NCBI GenBank assembly: GCA_020161965.1
Contig: JAIUNH010000302.1
Location: 1-5,276, forward strand
Source of the DNA: Pseudomonadota bacterium
GTDB lineage: Bacteria > Pseudomonadota > Alphaproteobacteria > CACIAM-22H2
Reading direction: 5' to 3'
Length of the DNA stretch: 5,276 nt
Shown here piece by piece: positions 1 through 5,276 of the stretch; the first letter of the stretch is position 1; each line of letters opens with the position of its first letter. The translations under genes were made by a program, and so were the position numbers. The notes under the pieces are model-generated. The model ran no database searches, was not told the DNA's origin, and saw only the letters and a list, made by a program, of their open reading frames with translations.

Positions 1-285
1 GCCGCAGGCGGCGAAAGCCCGCTGGGCGCGGCGGTTGTGGGCGAAGGTGGTCAGGCGCACCCGCCGCAGCGGCACCTGTCGGCCCGCGAAGGCCCACGCC
101 AGCAGCGCTGAAACCGCCTCGCGCCCGTAGCCCTGGCCCCACAGCGCGGGAAAGCCGATCATCACGCCCAGCGTACCGGTGGTGGGGGTCAGCGGCGGCG
201 AGGGCCGCAGGTCATACAGTTCGGCGCTGCCGATCAGGGCGCCGCGCTCGTCCAGAATGCCGAAGCCCACGCGCTCGCCGCCGCG
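1..285 (-). CDS. GNAT-family N-acetyltransferase, internal fragment (both ends missing)
   Basis: Read on the minus strand in codons ending at base 1, this stretch has no stop and gives about 95 residues with a clear GNAT (RimJ/RimL-like) pattern. In order these are a strand segment ERVGFGILDERGALIGSAEL, then LGVMIGFPALWGQGYGREAV, which contains the acetyl-CoA pyrophosphate-binding signature (Q-G-Y-G) at the start of the motif A helix, then LLAWAF, and finally VRLTTFAHNRRAQRAFAACG, which matches the GNAT motif B region where an Asn and a following helix end in a C-G pair. Such enzymes transfer acetyl from acetyl-CoA to an amine, often a protein N-terminus or small molecule; the substrate cannot be told here. 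The C-terminus is cut by the window edge. The N-terminus is lost where the sequence runs into the permease at about 270-290. The minus-strand frame stays open by chance as far as position 543, so the exact 5' limit is uncertain. No functional link to the nucleoside operon is visible. Confidence 0.75.
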
Positions 286-290
286 TTCCT
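268..290. other. Junction between unrelated gene fragments (rearrangement or assembly chimera)
   Basis: To the left, the minus strand reads as a conserved GNAT domain. To the right, the plus strand reads as a conserved permease transmembrane segment and cytoplasmic loop. The two meet without intergenic DNA, start codon, stop codon or ribosome binding site, and both genes are broken in mid-domain. The GC-rich run at about 271-288 reads acceptably in both proteins (ERGGER on minus, ALAAAF on plus), so the exact breakpoint may lie in a short shared sequence. I see no inverted repeat, transposase remnant or target duplication here. A misjoined contig end is the simplest explanation; a real deletion or inversion is the alternative. 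Confidence 0.65.
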
Positions 291-738
291 CGTCTACGTC
301 TATATCTGGCGCACGCGCGCGGGCTACGCCTTGCGCGTCGTCGGCCAGAACGAGCAAGCCGCGCGCTATGCCGGCATCGACCCGGCGAAGACCATCATCG
401 TCGCGATGGCGATTTCGGGGGCACTCGCGGGCCTGATGGGTGTGAACGAGATCATGGGTGCCCATCAACGCCTGCTCGTCGCCTTCACGGGCGGATTCGG
501 CTTCGTGGGCATCGCCGTGGCGCTGATGGGCCGCAACCATCCGCTAGGCGTATGCTTGGCGGCGCTGCTGTTCGGCGCGCTTTATCAGGGCGGCGCCGAG
601 CTTGCCTTCGAGATGCGCGCGATCAGCCGCGAGATGGTTGTCGTCATCCAAGGCCTGATCATCCTGTTCTGCGGCGCGCTGGAGAACATGTTCCGTCCTT
701 GGATCGCGTCGCTATTCGCGCGGCGCAAGGCGGCCTGA
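271..738 (+). CDS. BmpA-type nucleoside ABC transporter, first permease subunit (YufP-like), C-terminal part only
   Basis: About 155 residues of an inner-membrane permease of the BPD_transp_2 (branched-chain amino acid/sugar permease) family, most like the YufP/COG4603 subunit of nucleoside importers. After a hydrophobic run ending FLVYVYIW comes the cytoplasmic loop RAGYALRVVGQNEQAARYAG, which is the family's conserved loop touching the ATPase (compare GLRLRAVGENPHAVDTAGI in the next gene). Hydrophobic segments follow: IIVAMAISGALAGLMG, FGFVGIAVALMG, a segment around HPLGVCLAALLFGALY, and VVVIQGLIILFCGAL. The protein ends in a positively charged tail (ARRKAA). Family members are usually around 350 residues, so more than half is missing at the N-terminus. 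No credible start exists here; the TTG at 331 lies inside the conserved loop. The stop TGA is followed one base later by the ATG of the second permease. The usual upstream partners, a BMP-family lipoprotein and a double-domain ATPase, would lie before this gene and are replaced by the GNAT fragment. Confidence 0.88.
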   Translation, partial: ALAAAFLVYVYIWRTRAGYALRVVGQNEQAARYAGIDPAKTIIVAMAISGALAGLMGVNEIMGAHQRLLVAFTGGFGFVGIAVALMGRNHPLGVCLAALLFGALYQGGAELAFEMRAISREMVVVIQGLIILFCGALENMFRPWIASLFARRKAA

Positions 739-739
739 C

Positions 740-1711
740 ATGGACGATTTCGTTCAACTCGTCTCGCTGCTCGCCTCGACCGTGCGCCTGTCGATCCCGC
801 TGATCTTGTGCGCGCTGGCTGGTTTGTTCGCCGAACGCGCGGGCGTGGTCGATATCGGCCTGGAAGGCAAAATGCTCGCCGCCGCTTTCGCCGCCGGCAC
901 GGTCGCGGCGTTGTCGGGCTCCGCCTGGATCGGCCTGATCGCGGCGATCGCCGTCGCCATCGCGTTCTCGCTGATCCATGCTTTCGCCTGCATCACCCAT
1001 CGTGGCAACCAGGTCGTCTCAGGCATGGCGCTGAACGTGCTGGCCGTGGGCCTCACCGCCGTACTTGCCTTCGCCTGGTTCCGCGAAGGCGGCCAGACGC
1101 CCACGCTGTCGGGTGCTGCCAGATTCGCGCCCATCGTGTTGCCGTTCGCCGAGACGATCGGCCAAGTGCCGATCATCGGACCGATCTATGCGCGCCTCAT
1201 CTCCGGCCACAACGCGCTGGTGTATCTCACCGTCGCGATCGTGCCGCTGGTGTCGTTCGTCATCTTCAAAACGCGCTTCGGCCTGCGGTTGCGCGCCGTG
1301 GGCGAAAACCCGCACGCGGTCGACACGGCCGGGATATCGGTCGCGTGGCTGCGCTATCGCGCCTTGATTTGTACTGGCGTGTTGTGCGGCGTGGCTGGCA
1401 GCTATCTCGCCACCGCGATGGCATCGGCCTTCCAGCGCGAGATGACGGCCGGGCGCGGGTTCTTGGCCCTCGCGGCCCTCATCTTCGGCAAATGGATGCC
1501 CGTTCCCGCCGTTCTCGCCTGCTTGCTGTTCGCCTTCGCCGATGCGTTGCAAGGTCGCCTGCAAGGTGTCGCCTTGCCGATCGTCGGCGTGGTGCCCGTG
1601 CAGGCGATCCAAGCCTTGCCCTATTTGCTGACGGTGCTGCTGCTCGCAGGCTTCGTCGGCAAAGCCGTGGCGCCCAAAGCCAGCGGCATTCCCTACGCCA
1701 AGGAGAAGTGA
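740..1711 (+). CDS. BmpA-type nucleoside ABC transporter, second permease subunit (YufQ-like)
   Basis: A complete 323-residue inner-membrane permease of the BPD_transp_2 family. It would pair with the preceding permease to form the transmembrane channel of a nucleoside (possibly purine or deoxynucleoside) importer. Family hallmarks are ERAGVVDIGLEGKMLAAAF at residues 32-50, RGNQVVSGMALNVLAVGLT at 88-106, the ATPase-contact loop GLRLRAVGENPHAVDTAGI at 181-199, and GRGFLALAALIFGKWMP at 238-254. Hydrophobic segments lie at about 8-30, 43-59, 61-83, 91-114, 158-176, 207-231, 239-270 and 281-308, consistent with a polytopic protein. The length is normal for YufQ-type subunits, which are shorter than YufP-type ones. 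The ATG lies one base after the previous stop, with a weak AAGG at 727-730 as ribosome binding site, so translation is probably coupled. The downstream nucleoside-catabolic genes support a nucleoside substrate; the exact specificity is an inference. Confidence 0.93.
   Translation: MDDFVQLVSLLASTVRLSIPLILCALAGLFAERAGVVDIGLEGKMLAAAFAAGTVAALSGSAWIGLIAAIAVAIAFSLIHAFACITHRGNQVVSGMALNVLAVGLTAVLAFAWFREGGQTPTLSGAARFAPIVLPFAETIGQVPIIGPIYARLISGHNALVYLTVAIVPLVSFVIFKTRFGLRLRAVGENPHAVDTAGISVAWLRYRALICTGVLCGVAGSYLATAMASAFQREMTAGRGFLALAALIFGKWMPVPAVLACLLFAFADALQGRLQGVALPIVGVVPVQAIQALPYLLTVLLLAGFVGKAVAPKASGIPYAKEK
1700..1705 (+). promoter_or_regulatory. Ribosome binding site (AAGGAG) that sets the purine nucleoside phosphorylase start
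   Basis: AAGGAG sits inside the last codons of the second permease. It is 8 nt before the TTG at 1714, an ideal distance, but only 2 nt before the in-frame GTG at 1708, which overlaps the permease stop as GTGA. This favours the TTG start. It is the strongest Shine-Dalgarno match among the operon's gene starts. Confidence 0.7.
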
Positions 1712-1713
1712 GT

Positions 1714-2544
1714 TTGTCGCCTGCGACCCCGCATCAAGCCGCCGACGCGATCCGCCCGTTGCTGAAGGGCCTCACGCCCAAGATCGCCATCGTGTTGGGT
1801 TCGGGCCTTGGCGGCATCGCCGAGACGATCGCCGATGCGCGCATGCTGCCTTATGCCGACATTCCCGGCTTTCCGGTCAGCAAGGTGCAAGGCCATTCCA
1901 GCCGCTTGATCGCCGGGAAGATCGCGGGCGTCGACGCGATCGTGCTGCAAGGTCGGGCGCATGTGTACGAAGGGGCCGACGCGTCGCAGATCAAAACGCC
2001 GATCCGCGCGCTCAAATCGCTCGGCGTCGAAAAACTGCTGCTGACCAACGCGGCGGGTTCGTTCCATCCGTCGAGCGACGAAGGCTCGCTGCTGCTGATC
2101 GAGGACCATATCTCCTGGGCCGGCTGGTCGCCGCTGCAAGGCCCCAACGACGACGAATGGGGCCCGCGCTTCGTGGCGATGACCGACGCCTACGACCCGA
2201 AGCTTCGCGCCGTGCTGAAGGCGCAGGCCGCGAAACTCAGCATCGCATTGCCCGAAGGCATTTACGCCTGGTATCTCGGCCCCAATTTCGAAACGCCGGC
2301 CGAGATCCGTGCACTACGCGGCCTGGGGGCGGATATCGTCGGCATGTCGACCGTACCGGAGGTGATCGTCGCGCGCCATTGCGGGTTGCGCGTCGCCACG
2401 ATCAGCGCCGTCACCAATCTCGCGGCCGGCATGCGCAGCAACCAGCATCTGTCGCATGATCATACGCAGCGCATCGCGAAGCTCTGCGCCGAGAAGCTCG
2501 ATCGTTTGATCCCGGCCGCCTTGCCCGATCTGGTGCGCGCATGA
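1714..2544 (+). CDS. punA: Purine nucleoside phosphorylase, trimeric PNP family (PNP/MTAP superfamily)
   Basis: A cytosolic enzyme that splits purine (deoxy)nucleosides with phosphate into free base and (deoxy)ribose-1-phosphate (EC 2.4.2.1). The protein is 276 residues from TTG 1714, normal for trimeric PNPs. Motifs in order: phosphate-binding GSGLGG at 29-34, GHSSRLIAG at 60-68, GRAHVYEG at 80-87 (His83 matches human His86), TNAAGS at 111-116, GPNFETPAEIR at 189-199 (Phe192 and Glu193 match human Phe200 and Glu201 in the base site), GMSTVPEVIVARHCGLRV at 210-227, and SAVTN at 231-235. Asn235 matches human Asn243, the mark of preference for 6-oxopurines (inosine, guanosine); His248 may match human His257. 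Ser116 replaces the second glycine of the usual NAAGG. The open frame extends far upstream but only as a shadow of the permease. The true start is TTG 1714 by its ribosome binding site; GTG 1708 is the alternative. The stop overlaps the deoC start by four bases (ATGA). A xanthosine-preferring (XapA-like) enzyme cannot be excluded. Confidence 0.93.
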   Translation: MSPATPHQAADAIRPLLKGLTPKIAIVLGSGLGGIAETIADARMLPYADIPGFPVSKVQGHSSRLIAGKIAGVDAIVLQGRAHVYEGADASQIKTPIRALKSLGVEKLLLTNAAGSFHPSSDEGSLLLIEDHISWAGWSPLQGPNDDEWGPRFVAMTDAYDPKLRAVLKAQAAKLSIALPEGIYAWYLGPNFETPAEIRALRGLGADIVGMSTVPEVIVARHCGLRVATISAVTNLAAGMRSNQHLSHDHTQRIAKLCAEKLDRLIPAALPDLVRA

Positions 2545-3296
2545 GCGACCTCGCGCGCCGCGCCCTCGCCTGTCTCGATTTAACGAGCCTCAACGACGGC
2601 GACGACGCGGCCGCGATCGACAAGCTTTGCGCACGCGCGCGAACCAAGCATGGCAACGTCGCTGCCGTGTGCCTGTGGCCGAAATTCGTCGCCCAAGCGA
2701 AAGCCGCACTGACGGGATCGGGCGTGAAGATCGCGACCGTGGTGAATTTCCCGGGCGGCATGGAACCGGCGGCCGATGTCGTTGCGATGACCAATAAGGC
2801 ACTGGAAGACGGTGCCGACGAGATCGATCTCGTCTTCCCCTATAAACGCTGGCTGCGCGGGGAGAAGGTCCCCGCCGTGACCGTGGTCGCGCGCGTGCGC
2901 GAGGCGTGCGGCAAGGCCACGCTGAAGGTCATCGTCGAAAGTGGTGCCTTCCCCGCCCTCGATAAGCTCGACCGCGCTTGCGGCGAGATTGTCGAAGCGG
3001 GGGCCGATTTCCTCAAAACCTCGACCGGCAAGATCGAGATCGGCGCCACGCCCGACGCGGCGCGCGTGCTGCTCGAAGCGTCGGCCCGCAATCCCTATCG
3101 CGACGTGGGCGTGAAAATCTCCGGCGGCGTGCGCACGCTCGCCGATGCCGCGACGTATCTCGCCTTCGCCGACGAAATGCGCGGCCCCGATTGGGCCACA
3201 CCCGCCACGTTCCGCTTCGGCGCGTCGGGATTGCTGGACGCGTTGCTCGCCGAACTCGAAGGTGCTGCGGCCCCGACACCCGGTAAAGGCTACTGA
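2541..3296 (+). CDS. deoC: Deoxyribose-phosphate aldolase (DERA)
   Basis: A cytosolic class I (Schiff-base) aldolase that cleaves 2-deoxyribose-5-phosphate into glyceraldehyde-3-phosphate and acetaldehyde (EC 4.1.2.4), the last step of deoxynucleoside breakdown. The protein is 251 residues, close to the 259 of E. coli DeoC, and is of that subtype from the start (LDLTSLNDGD at 12-21). Active-site blocks: NVAAVCLWPKF at 39-49 (Cys44 matches E. coli Cys47), ADEIDLVFPYK at 92-102 (Asp96 matches Asp102), ADFLKTSTGKI at 155-165 with Schiff-base Lys159 (E. coli Lys167), and GVKISGGVRT at 190-199 with Lys192 (E. coli Lys201). The phosphate-site region FRFGASGLL is at 224-232. The last residue is tyrosine, as in E. 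coli, where the C-terminal Tyr259 takes part in catalysis. The ATG overlaps the PNP stop (ATGA) and has no clear ribosome binding site, so translation probably depends on coupling to the upstream gene. Confidence 0.96.
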   Translation: MSDLARRALACLDLTSLNDGDDAAAIDKLCARARTKHGNVAAVCLWPKFVAQAKAALTGSGVKIATVVNFPGGMEPAADVVAMTNKALEDGADEIDLVFPYKRWLRGEKVPAVTVVARVREACGKATLKVIVESGAFPALDKLDRACGEIVEAGADFLKTSTGKIEIGATPDAARVLLEASARNPYRDVGVKISGGVRTLADAATYLAFADEMRGPDWATPATFRFGASGLLDALLAELEGAAAPTPGKGY

Positions 3297-3297
3297 C

Positions 3298-4611
3298 ATG
3301 CTGCCGCAGGAACTGATCCGCAAGAAGCGCGACGGCGGCCGCTTGTCCGATGCCGAAATCGAATTCCTCGTGAAGGGCATCGCCGACGGCAAGGGTTTGG
3401 CCGATGCGCAAGTCGGGGCGCTCGCCATGGCGCTGTTCCTCAACGGCATGGATGCGGCCGAGCGCATCGCGCTGACCCGCGCGATGACGCATTCGGGCAA
3501 CGTGCTGTCCTGGAAAAGCGAAAACCTTCCCGGGCCTATCGTGGATAAACATTCCACGGGCGGCGTGGGCGACAAGGTCAGCTTGATGCTGGCCCCGATG
3601 GTCGCGGCGTGCGGCGCCTTCGTGCCGATGATTTCGGGGCGCGGCCTTGGCCATACCGGCGGCACGCTCGACAAATTCGAAAGCATTCCCGGCTATTCGG
3701 CCAAGCCGGACCTCGCACTGTTCCGCCGCGTGGTGCGCGACGCGGGCTGCGCCGTGATCGGCCAGACCGCCGATCTTGCCCCCGCCGACAAGCGCCTCTA
3801 CGCGATCCGCGATGTGACCGGCACGGTCGAATCGCTTGGCCTTATCACCGCGTCGATCCTGTCGAAGAAACTCGCGGCGGGTCTCGATGCGCTGGTGATG
3901 GACGTGAAATTCGGCTCCGGCGCATTCATGGCGAAGTTCGACGACGCCAAGGCGCTGGCGCAAAGCATCGTCGAAGTCGCCAACGGAGCCGGGCTTCGCA
4001 CGCGCGCCTTGCTGACCGATATGGATCGCCCGCTGGGTCGCACCGCCGGCAACGCGCTGGAGATGCGCGAGGCGGTCGCGTATCTCAAAGGCGAACGCGA
4101 CGCGCGCTTGCACGACGTCACCAAGGCGCTGGCGGTCGAGATGCTCGATCTGTCGGGTGTCGCCCCGCGCGCCCAGGCCGAGACGAAAATCGAAGCCGCG
4201 TTGGCGTCGGGCCAAGCGGCCGAACGCTTCGCACGCATGGTCGCAGGCCTCGGCGGACCGAAGGATTTTCTTGAACGCATCGATTCCTATCTGCCGACAG
4301 CGCCGATTATCCGGCCCGTTTATGCGCCGTCGCGTGGCGTCGTCGCGAAGATCGACACGCGCGAAATCGGCATCGCGGTGCTGGAACTCGGCGGCGGGCG
4401 CGTCGATCCCGCCCAGGCGATCGATCACGCCGTCGGCTTCACCGATATCGCAGGCACGGGTGCGGAAATCGGCCCCGGCAAACCGATCGCGATTCTCCAT
4501 GCGCGGGACGAAGCTTCGGCCGAAAAAGCGGCGCGCACGCTGATCGCGGCGTATAATCTTGGCGACGCGCCGACGACCCCGCCGGTCGTGCGCGAAACCT
4601 TGAGGATGTGA
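3298..4611 (+). CDS. deoA: Thymidine phosphorylase
   Basis: A cytosolic homodimeric enzyme that converts thymidine (and deoxyuridine) plus phosphate to base and 2-deoxyribose-1-phosphate (EC 2.4.2.4). The protein is 437 residues, against 440 in E. coli. Residues 1-65 form the small alpha domain. The phosphate-binding DKHSTGGVGDKVS is at 83-95 (Lys84, His85, Ser86, same numbering as E. coli). The family signature SGRGLGHTGGTLDKFES is at 113-129. Pyrimidine-site Arg171, Ser186 and Lys190 lie in YAIRDVT and ITASILSKK, again at the E. coli positions. DALVMDVKFGSGAFM follows, and a PYNP_C-type C-terminal domain begins near 345 (GVVAKIDTREIG). Every expected catalytic residue is present. The reading frame is open upstream to 3145, but ATG 3298 is the start: it has AAAGG 8 nt upstream (3285-3289), lies one base after the deoC stop, and gives the family N-terminus MLPQELIRKKRDG. 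A broader pyrimidine-nucleoside phosphorylase is less likely given the E. coli-type length and the deo gene context. Confidence 0.96.
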   Translation: MLPQELIRKKRDGGRLSDAEIEFLVKGIADGKGLADAQVGALAMALFLNGMDAAERIALTRAMTHSGNVLSWKSENLPGPIVDKHSTGGVGDKVSLMLAPMVAACGAFVPMISGRGLGHTGGTLDKFESIPGYSAKPDLALFRRVVRDAGCAVIGQTADLAPADKRLYAIRDVTGTVESLGLITASILSKKLAAGLDALVMDVKFGSGAFMAKFDDAKALAQSIVEVANGAGLRTRALLTDMDRPLGRTAGNALEMREAVAYLKGERDARLHDVTKALAVEMLDLSGVAPRAQAETKIEAALASGQAAERFARMVAGLGGPKDFLERIDSYLPTAPIIRPVYAPSRGVVAKIDTREIGIAVLELGGGRVDPAQAIDHAVGFTDIAGTGAEIGPGKPIAILHARDEASAEKAARTLIAAYNLGDAPTTPPVVRETLRM

Positions 4612-5276
4612 TGGCGCGCGCTTTCGTTCTGGTGATGGATTCTTTCGGGATCGGTGCCGCCCCCGACGCCGCGAAATTCGGTGATGCGGGTGCGGATACC
4701 TGGGGCAGTATCAAGAAAGCGCAAGCACCCAACGTGCCCAATCTCGTGCGCTTGGGGTTGGACGCCGCGCATGCGCGCGCGACGGGTGGCGTCTATGCGG
4801 GGCCCGAACCCGAAGGGTTGTACGGTGCGGCGCGCGAGCGTTCGCACGGCAAGGACACGCCCTCGGGCCATTGGGAAATCGCGGGCGCGCCGGTCGAATT
4901 CGACTGGGGCTATTTCCCGCATACGGTACCGAGCTTTCCACCCGAATTGACGCAAGGCTTGATCGCGAAGGCGGGCTTGCCCGGCTTGCTCGGCGATTGC
5001 CACGCTTCGGGCACGACGATCCTCGACGAGTTAGGCGAGGAACATATCCGCAGCGGCAAGCCGATCGTCTATACGTCGGCGGATTCGGTTTTCCAGATCG
5101 CCGCGCATGAAAAACATTTCGGCCTCGATCGGCTTTACCAAGTCTGCAAGATCGCGTTCGAACTGGTGCAGCCCTATCGCATCGGCCGCGTGATCGCCCG
5201 GCCTTTCGTCGGCGAGAAGAGCGGCGCCTTCAAGCGCACGGGCAACCGCAAGGATTACGCGGTGGTCAACCTGGGC
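4611..5276 (+). CDS. deoB: Phosphopentomutase, N-terminal 222 residues (cut by window end)
   Basis: A cytosolic, Mn-dependent enzyme of the alkaline phosphatase superfamily that interconverts (deoxy)ribose-1-phosphate and 5-phosphate (EC 5.4.2.7). It links the phosphorylases upstream with DeoC and the pentose phosphate pathway. The frame is open from ATG 4611 to the window end with no stop; family length is about 390-410, so roughly 55% is present. Visible motifs: RAFVLVMDSFGIGAAPDA at 3-20 with metal-ligand Asp10; GADTWG at 27-32; GKDTPSGHWEIAG at 80-92, where Thr83 corresponds to the phosphorylated catalytic threonine (Thr85 in Bacillus cereus); GDCHASGTTILDELGEEH at 128-145; YTSADSVFQIA at 154-164 with Asp158; and GRVIARPFVG plus KRTGNRKDYA, around 192-217, of the cap domain. 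The C-terminal metal ligands lie beyond the window. The ATG overlaps the deoA stop by one base (TGATG) and has GAGG at 4602-4605, 5 nt upstream. The GTG at 4608 is in frame, but ATG fits the family N-terminus better. Confidence 0.95.
   Translation, partial: MARAFVLVMDSFGIGAAPDAAKFGDAGADTWGSIKKAQAPNVPNLVRLGLDAAHARATGGVYAGPEPEGLYGAARERSHGKDTPSGHWEIAGAPVEFDWGYFPHTVPSFPPELTQGLIAKAGLPGLLGDCHASGTTILDELGEEHIRSGKPIVYTSADSVFQIAAHEKHFGLDRLYQVCKIAFELVQPYRIGRVIARPFVGEKSGAFKRTGNRKDYAVVNLG

Noticed and set aside
179..436. A plus-strand 85-codon open frame spanning the junction.
   Set aside because: It is Ser/Arg/Pro-rich shadow sequence in a third frame across two better-supported coding frames.
1..540. 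A minus-strand frame open from an ATG at 540-538 to the window edge, which would give the GNAT protein an apparent full N-terminus.
   Set aside because: Its first 85 or so codons lie antisense to well-conserved permease sequence and carry no GNAT features, so the start is accidental and the real GNAT N-terminus is missing.
331..738. TTG at 331 as a genuine start of a short permease protein.
   Set aside because: It lies inside the conserved cytoplasmic loop, has no ribosome binding site, and the same frame upstream reads as a permease transmembrane segment back to about 271.
808..1713. The upstream extension of the PNP reading frame inside the second permease gene, suggesting a 578-residue fusion.
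   Set aside because: The extension is Arg-rich, motif-free sequence in a shifted frame of an intact permease gene. PNP homologues begin near the site of the AAGGAG-TTG start.
3145..3297. An N-terminal extension of deoA overlapping deoC.
   Set aside because: ATG 3298 has a ribosome binding site and gives the normal family N-terminus and length; the extension is out-of-frame deoC sequence.
2580..3686. A 368-codon minus-strand open frame opposite deoC and the start of deoA.
   Set aside because: Same antisense effect. It has no recognisable motif and crosses the deoC/deoA boundary, while both plus-strand genes are clearly real.
3013..4500. A 495-codon minus-strand open frame opposite deoC and deoA.
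   Set aside because: It is a by-product of GC-rich codon use in genes with full catalytic motifs on the plus strand. Its translation is rich in Arg, Ala, His and Gln with no recognisable domain, and it spans two real genes.
700..4640. Possible terminators, promoters or small RNAs between the operon genes.
   Set aside because: The gene boundaries have at most 2 nt between stop and start, and I saw no hairpin followed by a T-run or sigma-70-like element at any of them.

Overview
The window is GC-rich (by eye roughly two thirds G+C) and almost entirely coding. From about position 271 to the right edge it is one tightly packed plus-strand operon for uptake and breakdown of (deoxy)nucleosides. 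The gene style, family subtypes and GC-rich codon use suggest a proteobacterium, probably an alphaproteobacterium of the Rhodospirillales/Rhizobiales type. That placement is an inference from general gene character, not from a marker gene.

Layout: (1) Positions 1 to about 270-285 encode, on the minus strand, an internal piece of a GNAT N-acetyltransferase, cut by the window edge on its C-terminal side and by an abrupt junction on its N-terminal side. (2) Around 268-290 the sequence switches, with no intergenic DNA, into the middle of an ABC-transporter permease gene on the plus strand. This looks like a rearrangement or an assembly chimera. (3) 271-738 is the C-terminal part of the first permease and 740-1711 is the complete second permease of a BmpA/YufNOPQ-type nucleoside importer. 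(4) 1714-2544 is a trimeric-type purine nucleoside phosphorylase, 2541-3296 is deoxyribose-phosphate aldolase (deoC), 3298-4611 is thymidine phosphorylase (deoA), and 4611-5276 is the first 222 codons of phosphopentomutase (deoB), cut by the window end.

The genes form a coherent pathway. The permeases, with an ATPase and a lipoprotein not in the window, would import nucleosides. PNP and DeoA phosphorolyse purine and pyrimidine nucleosides to free base plus (deoxy)ribose-1-phosphate. DeoB isomerises the 1-phosphate to the 5-phosphate. DeoC cleaves deoxyribose-5-phosphate to glyceraldehyde-3-phosphate and acetaldehyde. All plus-strand genes are separated by 1-2 nt or overlap by 1-4 nt, so translational coupling is likely and there is no room for internal promoters or terminators between genes. 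No RNA gene, CRISPR array, insertion sequence, riboswitch or terminator was seen, and no stretch over 300 bases lacks a gene. I found no previously undescribed system. The least ordinary feature is the junction near 270-290.
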